Positions 1-5,194 of a stretch of DNA of 7,415 bases are shown in pieces. The notes under the pieces were generated by a model. It made no database searches. It saw only the letters and a list, made by a program, of their open reading frames with translations, and had not been told where the DNA came from. The position numbers and the translations under genes were made by a program. Location: the NCBI GenBank assembly GCA_002780205.1, contig PEVQ01000089.1, positions 1-7,415 of the forward strand, given 5' to 3'. Within the stretch, counting starts at the first letter, position 1. Each line of letters begins with the position of its first letter. The stretch is from Elusimicrobia bacterium CG06_land_8_20_14_3_00_38_11 (GTDB lineage: Bacteria; Elusimicrobiota; UBA8919).

Positions 1-11
1 CAGGGTCTATA

Positions 12-37
12 GATGCTGAATCAAGTTCAGCATGACA
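12..37. repeat. REP-like hairpin repeat
   Basis: A perfect 8-bp inverted repeat, ATGCTGAA (13-20) and TTCAGCAT (26-33), encloses the 5-nt loop TCAAG and is followed by GACA. This GATGCTGAA-loop-TTCAGCATGACA layout matches a short palindromic repeat I recall as dispersed in many bacterial genomes. It directly abuts the remnant of a toxin-like gene and may have truncated it. The hairpin is seen directly; its dispersed nature is from memory and cannot be tested in one window. Confidence 0.6.
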
Positions 38-41
38 CCAT

Positions 42-162
42 CTTCCATGTAAAGTATATTCCGCTCTTGTTAGTAATTATCAATATCGCATTTTTGTTTA
101 GATTTATCAAAGGCGATGAAGTAATTTATTACGACATCGGAACGCATGAAATTTATCGGTAA
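42..162 (+). pseudogene. Broken C-terminal remnant of a RelE/ParE-type toxin
   Basis: Two overlapping reading frames together resemble the C-terminal half of a RelE/ParE-family mRNA interferase. Codons from 42 to 98 give KVYSALVSNYQYRIF, like the family's 'YSARV..nYRIiF' strand. After a one-base shift near the T-run at 90-98, the other frame gives FRFIKGDEVIYYDIGTHEIYR and stops at 160-162. The ending THEIYR recalls the conserved H-[DE]-x-Y-[RK] tail of these toxins. There is no N-terminal half: the upstream sequence is the REP-like hairpin. No antitoxin gene follows. This is most likely a dead fragment. An alternative is a 49-codon ORF starting at ATG 13 inside the hairpin, which I think is fortuitous. 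Confidence 0.4.
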
Positions 163-181
163 AAGTTATTTGCAATAAAGG

Positions 182-303
182 TGACATTTAATTTTCGAGA
201 TGATTACTCCAGTTTCCATCGGAATGTGTCCATATTAAAACGCAAAAAATAGTTGATAAAGTGATATTAGTCCTGTATAATGTGTCAAAAGTGAAAAATG
301 TCA
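182..303. mobile_element. Possible MITE or IS-end remnant (8-bp TIRs)
   Basis: The 122-bp segment begins TGACATTT (182-189) and ends AAATGTCA (296-303), an exact 8-bp terminal inverted repeat with TG...CA ends. Internally, AGTTTCCATCGGAATGTG on the left and TGTGTCAAAAGTGAAAAATG on the right resemble sequences near IS21-family ends, as I remember them. No transposase is present and I see no convincing target-site duplication. It could be a solo remnant or a small non-autonomous element, and chance pairing of two 8-mers is also possible. Promoter hexamers lie inside its right half. Confidence 0.3.
253..281 (+). promoter_or_regulatory. Sigma70-type promoter for the DUF1016 gene
   Basis: TTGATA (253-258) and a perfect TATAAT (276-281) are separated by exactly 17 bp. 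Transcription would start near 288, leaving about 47 nt before the ATG at 335. The promoter lies inside the putative small mobile element at 182-303, so the nuclease gene may use a promoter brought in by that element. Confidence 0.7.
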
Positions 304-334
304 AGTGACAAACTTTAACCCCAAATATTCTGCT

Positions 335-1426
335 ATGAAAAAAAGAAACATAGTAAAAAAAGAACGAGGTTCTGATGATATTGGAAAAAAACACTTGCCC
401 AGTCGTCCTGGTCTTTTTGATAAAATTTCTGTCCTGATTGAACAGGCAAGAAAAAATGTTGCCATAACCATCGATAAGGAAATGGTTATTCTTTACTGGA
501 ATATCGGGAAAACAATTAAAGAAGAAATAATGAAATCAGATAGGGCAGAATACGGAAAACAAATAATCCACTCATTGAGTGGAGAATTGACTCAGAAATA
601 CGGGAGAGGATATTCAGTACAAAATTTATGGTATATGGTACAGTTATATGAAGCGTATCCAATTCTCCACGCACTGCGTGGAGAATTTACTGGTTTAGGT
701 TGGACACACATAAGAATTCTTCTACCGATAAAGGAAGACTTAAAACGGCAATTTTATGCCGCACTATGCCGTAAAGAAAATTGGAGCACTCGTACACTTC
801 AGGAAAGAATAAACAGTATGCTTTATGAAAGGACTGCATTATCAAAACTTCCGGAAAAAACCATAGAAACACAGTTGAAGGAATTAAAAGAAAAGGACAA
901 AATGACACCGGAATTGGTTTTCAGAGACCCGTACGTTCTTGATTTCCTGGAACTTGTAGATACTTACAGCGAGCGGGATTTAGAAAGTGCGATATTGAAT
1001 GCGCTTGAAAAATTTATACTTGAACTTGGCAAAGATTTTTATTTTGTAGCAAGGCAGAAAAGAATCACCATCGATAACGAGGACTACTACATAGATTTAC
1101 TGTTCTATCACAGAAAATTCAAATGTTTTGTGGTTATAGATTTAAAACTCGGGAAATTCAAGGCGGACTATAAAGGACAGATGGAACTTTATCTGCAGTA
1201 CCTTGAAAAACATGATATGGTAGAAGGCGAGAATCCGCCCATCGGACTTATACTGTGTGCCGAGAAAGGCAAAGAACAGATTGAGTTATTGTTTTTACAA
1301 AAGGACAGAATAAAAGTTGCTGAGTATCTGACGAAATTGCCATCGAAAGAATTGTTTGCCGAAAAGTTACAAAAATCCATACAGGTAGCACAGTTAAAAC
1401 TGGAAACAAAAAAAGGGGTAAATTAG
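335..1426 (+). CDS. DUF1016/YhcG-family PDDEXK nuclease
   Basis: A 363-residue protein, counted from ATG 335, of the DUF1016 (YhcG) type, within the usual size of about 340-380. The N-terminal helical domain (about 20-170) carries the family signatures LSGELTQKYGRGYS..NLWYM and ENWS.R.L..RINSMLYER. The C-terminal PD-(D/E)XK domain (about 190-340) shows YYIDLLFYHR with D254, then VIDLKLG with D269 and K271, and Q282 in GQMELYLQYL, so the nuclease core looks intact. The family's biological role is not settled; members often sit in accessory or restriction-modification-rich DNA. An in-frame GTG at 305 would add ten residues, but I prefer ATG 335 because the extension (TNFNPKYSA) looks non-coding; neither start has a Shine-Dalgarno. 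A good promoter lies 54 bp upstream. Two palindromes are embedded in the coding sequence. Neighbours are remnants and a second nuclease-like gene. Confidence 0.9.
   Translation: MKKRNIVKKERGSDDIGKKHLPSRPGLFDKISVLIEQARKNVAITIDKEMVILYWNIGKTIKEEIMKSDRAEYGKQIIHSLSGELTQKYGRGYSVQNLWYMVQLYEAYPILHALRGEFTGLGWTHIRILLPIKEDLKRQFYAALCRKENWSTRTLQERINSMLYERTALSKLPEKTIETQLKELKEKDKMTPELVFRDPYVLDFLELVDTYSERDLESAILNALEKFILELGKDFYFVARQKRITIDNEDYYIDLLFYHRKFKCFVVIDLKLGKFKADYKGQMELYLQYLEKHDMVEGENPPIGLILCAEKGKEQIELLFLQKDRIKVAEYLTKLPSKELFAEKLQKSIQVAQLKLETKKGVN
567..583. repeat. 17-bp palindrome inside the nuclease gene
   Basis: TCCACTCA (567-574) and TGAGTGGA (576-583) pair perfectly around a single central T. It encodes part of IHSLSGEL. 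The flank GGAGAATTGACT resembles that of the second palindrome at 661-687. Confidence 0.75.
661..687. repeat. 27-bp perfect palindrome inside the nuclease gene
   Basis: Arms AATTCTCCACGCA (661-673) and TGCGTGGAGAATT (675-687) are exact reverse complements around a single C at 674. The segment is read through in frame as ILHALRGEF. It is in the same codon phase as the palindrome at 567-583 and about 80% identical to it over the eight codons from CAC to ACT (19 of 24 bases). Confidence 0.85.
746..761. repeat. Small hairpin in the nuclease gene
   Basis: CGGCA (746-750) pairs with TGCCG (757-761) around ATTTTA. A wider arm CAATTTT (749-755) also matches AAAATTG (777-783), and ATGCCG occurs twice (756-761, 766-771). 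It is weaker than the two upstream palindromes and may be chance. Confidence 0.35.
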
Positions 1427-1513
1427 AGGGAGTTAGTGCCTGTCCCCATACCATTTTAGTAAATTTTGGGCGTTAGTACAAAATCAGTCGGGATAATTCA
1501 GTTGGGGAACTAA

Positions 1514-2665
1514 ATGATTGTATACAGAAATGTTAATTATAGCAAAGCAGAAACTCAAGAAAAGGGTAGGATAAAGTATTTAATAGATAATAATGAATAT
1601 TATGTTGAAGAAGCAGCAATTCTGGAATATAAAAAACTAGGATATAATGCATTGTGGTCAGAAAACTATTATTGGTGGGAGATTATGGTTTTATTATTCT
1701 GGGATATTATATATGCAAAAATAGATGGCGTATGGTCTCCAGAATTTGGTGATTTCCCTAGTGCATTACAAGATATGCCACGTGATTTGTTTACATTAGA
1801 GTTTTATCAAAGAAGAGAAAAAATAATAGAAAATAGAATTAAGGAATTATATGAAATTGATATTGTTAATGAATTAATAAAATCTCATAAATGTCACTAT
1901 GATACAAGGTGCAGGTTGATAGAAAAATGGGAGAAATTTACTATTGAAGAACTTATAACTCCAATAAGAATATGTGATAAAAATAAATTGATTGAAATAT
2001 TAAAGAAGTTGCTTTTTGATTTCAAAAATAATCGTTCCGGTTTGCCAGATTTGATTATTCATTCAGATAAAGAGTTGTTTTTTTCAGAAGTTAAAAGTGA
2101 AAATGATAAGGTGTCAGAGAAACAAATATCTTGGCATAATTATTTATCACAAGAATTAGGTTTTAAAATCGAAATATTCTTAATTAATTACTCTGACAAG
2201 AAAGCAGATATTTTAAAGAACAACAACAGGAAAGAAGGAAAACATATTTCAGAGGATAAAATTATGCGCAAGAAGAGACTTGTGGAAAAACAACAACAAG
2301 AGTTATTGGTGGCGAATAAAAAAAATGTTCAAGCATACAAAAAAGCGGGTATAAAGAAAATGGAATGGTTGGCAGCAATTGACGATACTACCTGTCCTAT
2401 ATGTGCGGCCCTTAACGGAAAAATTGCGGATGTAGGTGGTGAGTTTCCGGGAGGGTTTAAACATCCCCCTGCGTGTTCTTCTTGCCGTTGCACTACTGTA
2501 GCGGTTGTAGAACACGATAAAATTTGTGAGGAAGTAAAAGTAAAACCAGAAGTTAAAAAAATGGGTTGTATGACAATGTTTATAGTTTTTTCAGCAAGTT
2601 TTGCAGGTATAGTATTTATTATAATAGTTCTTTTGTATTGTTCTGGTATTTTTAAGGGTTTGTAG
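1514..2665 (+). CDS. FAN1-like VRR-NUC nuclease fused to a MuF/gp7-type Cys cluster and a TM helix
   Basis: A 383-residue protein in three parts. Residues about 28-225 resemble the nuclease half of FAN1. They contain VEEAAILEY..LGYNALWSE, then LLFWDII, then P.DLFTLEFYQRRE..IENRI. The VRR-NUC core follows: GLPDL with D179, EVK with E192 and K194, and SEKQISWHNYL with Q204 and W207. Residues about 255-332 resemble the C-terminal tail of phage MuF/SPP1 gp7 head-morphogenesis proteins. They contain NVQAYKKAGIKKMEWLAAID, then CPIC (C294, C297), LNGK, and HPPACSSCRC (C321, C324, C326), a likely metal site. Residues about 353-377 form one hydrophobic helix near the C terminus; there is no signal peptide. 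VRR-NUC enzymes cut branched or flap DNA; the role of this fusion is unknown. SD GGGGA (1504-1508) sits 5 nt before ATG. The gene is visibly more A/T-rich than the genes at 3461-7415, which suggests transfer. The VRR-NUC call is firm; the MuF-tail call is likely. Confidence 0.85.
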   Translation: MIVYRNVNYSKAETQEKGRIKYLIDNNEYYVEEAAILEYKKLGYNALWSENYYWWEIMVLLFWDIIYAKIDGVWSPEFGDFPSALQDMPRDLFTLEFYQRREKIIENRIKELYEIDIVNELIKSHKCHYDTRCRLIEKWEKFTIEELITPIRICDKNKLIEILKKLLFDFKNNRSGLPDLIIHSDKELFFSEVKSENDKVSEKQISWHNYLSQELGFKIEIFLINYSDKKADILKNNNRKEGKHISEDKIMRKKRLVEKQQQELLVANKKNVQAYKKAGIKKMEWLAAIDDTTCPICAALNGKIADVGGEFPGGFKHPPACSSCRCTTVAVVEHDKICEEVKVKPEVKKMGCMTMFIVFSASFAGIVFIIIVLLYCSGIFKGL

Positions 2666-2836
2666 ACCTTCTCTCCCGATAAGTATAAATATTATATTAA
2701 AAGAACGGTGGGGATATGACCGGTTAGGGGACGGTGTTTAAATGGTTAACTTATGATACGGTGCCGCCACTGATAACTCCACTTTTCAACTTTTTTGACA
2801 GTTATCATTTTGAAGTAAAAATGCAAGACTTTCTTT
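2666..2836. other. Intergenic spacer with a repeat-like fragment
   Basis: No gene is visible here. GGGGACGGTGTTT (2727-2739) is followed by GGTTAAC and a second ACGGTG (2758-2763), which looks like a degenerate dispersed intergenic repeat. A related GTGCCTGTCCCC in the opposite orientation lies at 1436-1447, so the fusion gene is flanked by GGGGAC-type motifs. Nothing here looks like a strong terminator. The repeat reading is low-confidence inference. Confidence 0.35.
2771..2807. repeat. 8-bp inverted repeat, possible weak terminator or operator
   Basis: TGATAACT (2771-2778) pairs exactly with AGTTATCA (2800-2807) across a 21-nt loop, followed by TTTT. The stem is A/T-rich and the loop long, so it would be a poor intrinsic terminator. 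It overlaps TTGACA (2795-2800), so it might instead be an operator. Confidence 0.3.
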
Positions 2837-2842
2837 TATAAT
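2837..2842 (+). promoter_or_regulatory. Possible -10 box upstream of the cassette
   Basis: A perfect TATAAT lies at the upstream edge of the duplicated leader. The nearest -35-like hexamer, TTGAAG (2810-2815), is 21 bp away, which is too far for a standard promoter. TTGACA at 2795-2800 suits an alternative AAAATG (2818-2823) at 17 bp. A promoter somewhere in 2795-2842 is plausible. It would now serve the immunity-like gene and, by read-through, the metallo-hydrolase gene. Confidence 0.35.
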
Positions 2843-2892
2843 CTACAGTTTTAAAACATAAAATTTTATGCCTAAACTGACTTTTTACGGCG
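2837..2892 (+). repeat. Direct repeat, copy A (leader and start of the metallo-hydrolase gene)
   Basis: Ungapped alignment with 3430-3485 gives 47 of 56 identical bases. The last 35 positions, from the leader ATAAAATTTTATG through codon 8, match at 33 of 35. Similarity stops abruptly after 2892. The two copies bracket the immunity-like gene. Confidence 0.9.
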
Positions 2893-2933
2893 ACGTCTCC
2901 TATGCGCAAACATTATGTGACATTGTAAAGTGA
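2868..2933 (+). pseudogene. Truncated duplicate of the metallo-hydrolase start
   Basis: ATG at 2868 opens MPKLTFYGDV, nearly the same as the real gene's MAKLTFYGGV, then runs into unrelated codons and stops at 2931-2933 after 21 residues. Of the two base differences in the shared first eight codons, one is silent (CTG/TTG) and one changes Ala to Pro. The fragment includes the leader but none of the catalytic domain, so it is non-functional unless it acts as a leader ORF. Confidence 0.7.
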
Positions 2934-2961
2934 CAGAAACAATAAACTTTAAGGACAAAAA

Positions 2962-3432
2962 ATGCGAGATAAGAGATTTGTAGCGGAACATCGGGGCGGA
3001 CCTCTAAAAAAAGAACAGCACGAGCAATTAATGAAATGGGCGGGAGCATGTGCTGAGCATGTATTGCCATTGTTTGGAAATAAAATAGATAAACGACTTA
3101 AGAATGCTATCGCAGTGGCTAAAGAATGGGCAAAGGGAAAAATTACCGTGGGAGAGGCAAGAAAGGCAGCCATTGCATCACACGCGGCGGCGCGCGAATC
3201 ATCAAACCCGATTACAATTGCAGTAGCCCGAGCCGTCGGACATGCTGTTGCAACTGCTCATATGGCTGACCATTCATTAGGAGCATCGTTGTATGCCTTG
3301 AAAGCCGTGAAAAATGCGGGTAAATCAATAAATGCAGAAAGAAAATGGCAGAATGAACAATTGCCGTCGGAAATTAAGAAACTTGTCCTGACTGCAAGGA
3401 ATACGAAAGAGCAGGTATTTAAATTAAAATAA
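2962..3432 (+). CDS. Putative immunity protein, Imm5-like
   Basis: A 156-residue all-helical-looking protein that closely fits the putative immunity protein (Imm5-like) family as I remember it. Matching stretches are MRD.RFVAEHRGGPL..EQH..LM.WA..CAEHVLPLF, then A..VAKEW..G...VGEARKAA, then ARESSNP..IAVARAVGHAVATAHMADHSLGA, then YALKAVK. It has no signal peptide or membrane helix, so it is probably cytoplasmic. The family was named from linkage to polymorphic toxins, but stand-alone copies are common and the molecular function is unknown. Start ATG 2962 has a good SD, AAGGA (2951-2955), 6 nt upstream. The stop codon (3430-3432) lies at the edge of direct-repeat copy B, and only 28 bp separate it from the metallo-hydrolase start, so co-transcription is likely. 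No recognisable toxin adjoins it; the nearest nuclease-like gene is 296 bp upstream. Confidence 0.85.
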   Translation: MRDKRFVAEHRGGPLKKEQHEQLMKWAGACAEHVLPLFGNKIDKRLKNAIAVAKEWAKGKITVGEARKAAIASHAAARESSNPITIAVARAVGHAVATAHMADHSLGASLYALKAVKNAGKSINAERKWQNEQLPSEIKKLVLTARNTKEQVFKLK

Positions 3433-3485
3433 AATCAACAATTTAATATTATAAAATTTTATGGCTAAATTGACTTTTTACGGCG
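3430..3485 (+). repeat. Direct repeat, copy B
   Basis: This is the intact partner of 2837-2892: 47 of 56 bases match with no gaps. It begins with the stop codon of the immunity-like gene, contains the A/T-rich leader and ends in codon 9 of the metallo-hydrolase gene. Confidence 0.9.
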
Positions 3486-5038
3486 GGGTGGACGAAATAG
3501 GCGGAAACAAAATCCTGCTTGAAGAGGGCAACACGAAGGTCTTTCTGGATTTCGGGATGTCTTTTTCAGAGGAGGAAAAGTTTTTTGAATTCCCGCTTTT
3601 AAGACCCACAAACATAGATGATTTACGAAAAATAAATGTTATCCCCGAAATTGAAGGACTTTATAAAAATGCCGGATTAAAAATTAACTATCTTCCGAAC
3701 GGCGACTTTTTTGTTGAGGGCACTCCGGAAGAAAGAAAAATTGACGCTATAATTTTATCGCACGGACATCTTGACCATACCGGTTATCTCGGACTTGTAA
3801 GACCTGACATACCTATCTATTCATCCGCCGCAACAAAAAAATTTCTTAAACTGAGAAGCGACATAAATAAAAACTGGGCGGCCGAGGCAAGCCAGGAATC
3901 TTTTAATACTATGGAGGTGGACGAGGAAAGACAAATCGGAAAGGATTTAACTGTCCGCAGGTTTGATGTTGACCATTCCATAGTGGGTGCAAGTGCATAT
4001 TTGATTTGCACAAAAAATAAAAAAATCGCATACACCGGTGATTTCAGATTCCACGGATACCGCAAAAAAGAAACGGAATATTTCCAGAATGAAATGGCAA
4101 AAGAGAATATAGATATTCTTATCAGCGAGGGAACGCGGCTTTCAAGAACCGATGAAAAAAAAGCGTTTGGCACGGAAGAAGAGGTTTTTGAAGCCGCCTG
4201 TGAGATTACAAAAAAGGAAAAGGGCCTGGTAATTTATGACGCATCCCCTGCCGATATTGACAGGGTAAAAACAGTTTCAAGGGTTGCAAAAGAAACGGGA
4301 CGTGAACTTGTTCTTGACGATAAAAAAGCATATTTTGTTTTATACCTGAATCATAACGAACAAAAAAATCTTGTTGAAGGGTTGCCTGAGATTGAAGATT
4401 TTAAGATATATCTGTCAAGGGAAAAACTAAAAAAAACATCAAAAAAATTTATGGAAAAAATTTTTGGCGAAGATAACTTGTTTGTTGAAAATTTTATTGA
4501 AGGGAGAAGCGGGCATCAGAAAATATTACTTTCCGACCAGATTGTGAAGTCAAAAAAATCTTCCGACGATTATGACAAATTCGCCGCTACGGTAAAAAAA
4601 TCGCAAAACAGCGAAGATTTTTTCAAGGCGATAAAAATTCCCACCGAAAAATTTATTTGGGGACCTCTCGGACGGCAGGAGATATTGTCAAATCCCGGAA
4701 AATATATTTTATACACATCAAACGGGCCTCTGACACTTTTACAATTTGTTCCAGCCGGAAAAAAAATTGAAGGTTCTTATATTTACGGCAAGGCGGAGCC
4801 GTTCAACGAGGAAATGGAATTTTCTTTTGATATACTTGTGAACTGGATAAAACTTGCGGGACTAAAAATGGAATACGCTCACACTTCGGGGCATGCTTCG
4901 GCAGACGACTTAAAAAAATTCATACAAGCGGTTAAGCCCAAGTTTGTTATGCCGGTTCACACGGAAAATGCCGCTATGTTTGAAAAATTCGGTGCGAAAG
5001 TTTTAAGACCTGAACTAAAAAAAATTCTGGAGGTGTAA
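3461..5038 (+). CDS. RNase J-like metallo-beta-lactamase/beta-CASP hydrolase
   Basis: A 525-residue metallo-beta-lactamase-fold protein with a beta-CASP insertion, the architecture of RNase J and related RNA nucleases. Visible motifs are LDFG (29-32) and the metal-binding SHGHLDH with H101, H103, D105 and H106. Further ligands are H172 (DVDHSIVG) and D194 (YTGDFRFHG). The beta-CASP signatures are E223 (SEGTRLSR), H478 (TSGHAS) and H500 (PVHTE). All catalytic positions look intact, so two-metal RNA hydrolysis in the cytoplasm is the expected activity; whether exo- or endonuclease cannot be read here. The opening KLTFYGGVDEIGGNKILLE and DFGMSFS match a less studied branch rather than classical rnjA/rnjB. 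ATG 3461 has no SD (upstream is all A/T). The start region is duplicated upstream at 2837-2892. A separate promoter follows this gene, so the PIN-PhoH gene is at least partly independent. Confidence 0.9.
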   Translation: MAKLTFYGGVDEIGGNKILLEEGNTKVFLDFGMSFSEEEKFFEFPLLRPTNIDDLRKINVIPEIEGLYKNAGLKINYLPNGDFFVEGTPEERKIDAIILSHGHLDHTGYLGLVRPDIPIYSSAATKKFLKLRSDINKNWAAEASQESFNTMEVDEERQIGKDLTVRRFDVDHSIVGASAYLICTKNKKIAYTGDFRFHGYRKKETEYFQNEMAKENIDILISEGTRLSRTDEKKAFGTEEEVFEAACEITKKEKGLVIYDASPADIDRVKTVSRVAKETGRELVLDDKKAYFVLYLNHNEQKNLVEGLPEIEDFKIYLSREKLKKTSKKFMEKIFGEDNLFVENFIEGRSGHQKILLSDQIVKSKKSSDDYDKFAATVKKSQNSEDFFKAIKIPTEKFIWGPLGRQEILSNPGKYILYTSNGPLTLLQFVPAGKKIEGSYIYGKAEPFNEEMEFSFDILVNWIKLAGLKMEYAHTSGHASADDLKKFIQAVKPKFVMPVHTENAAMFEKFGAKVLRPELKKILEV

Positions 5039-5045
5039 ATTTCTC

Positions 5046-5073
5046 TTGACAAATCTTTTTCAAGTTGTAAAAT
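5046..5073 (+). promoter_or_regulatory. Strong sigma70-type promoter for PIN-PhoH
   Basis: A consensus TTGACA (5046-5051) and TAAAAT (5068-5073) are separated by 16 bp. Transcription would start near 5080, giving a leader of about 115 nt that contains the CACAGAG palindromic repeat. It begins only 7 bp after the metallo-hydrolase stop codon. Confidence 0.75.
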
Positions 5074-5093
5074 GAAACTGTTGAAAAACCTTG

Positions 5094-5177
5094 CCACAGA
5101 GAACACAGAGAACACAGAGATTTTATTTTGTTAATCTTTTCTCTGTGAACTCAGTGCCTTTCTCTGCGACTCTGTGG
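5094..5177. repeat. CACAGAG-type palindromic repeat in the mRNA leader
   Basis: The left side has three tandem 9-nt units of CACAGAGAA type (5095-5120). The right side has four units in the opposite orientation: TCTCTGTGAA, CTCAGTGCC, TCTCTGCGA and CTCTGTGG. The outer arms CCACAGAG (5094-5101) and CTCTGTGG (5170-5177) pair perfectly around a T-rich centre. Repeats of this style are, from memory, scattered between genes in several uncultured bacterial lineages. It would fold into a long, register-slipping hairpin just before the PIN-PhoH start. Confidence 0.8.
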
Positions 5178-5194
5178 TAAATGCCTTTGACTCT

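Noticed and set aside
188..394. 68-codon minus-strand ORF over the nuclease promoter and start
   Set aside because: Low-complexity, F/S-rich translation with no family match, overlapping a promoter and a well-supported + strand gene.
1466..1497. Possible promoter TTGGGC...GATAAT before the fusion gene
   Set aside because: 20-bp spacer and a poor -35; not better than chance.
279..2950. Resemblance between 279-318 and 2912-2952 (TGTGACA/AAGTGACA...AAACTTTAA)
   Set aside because: Needs several gaps to align in A/T-rich DNA, so a shared mobile end cannot be claimed.
3817..4173. 118-codon minus-strand ORF
   Set aside because: Lies wholly inside the metallo-hydrolase gene, antisense to conserved catalytic motifs, and its translation has no recognisable domain.
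5044..5065. Hairpin CTTGA...TCAAG after the metallo-hydrolase stop as a terminator
   Set aside because: Only 5 bp of stem, a long loop and no U-tract; it overlaps the -35 of a strong promoter instead.
5174..5194. GTG 5174 as start of PIN-PhoH
   Set aside because: It falls inside the CTCTGTGG arm of the repeat and adds seven non-family residues; ATG 5195 begins right at the PIN motif.
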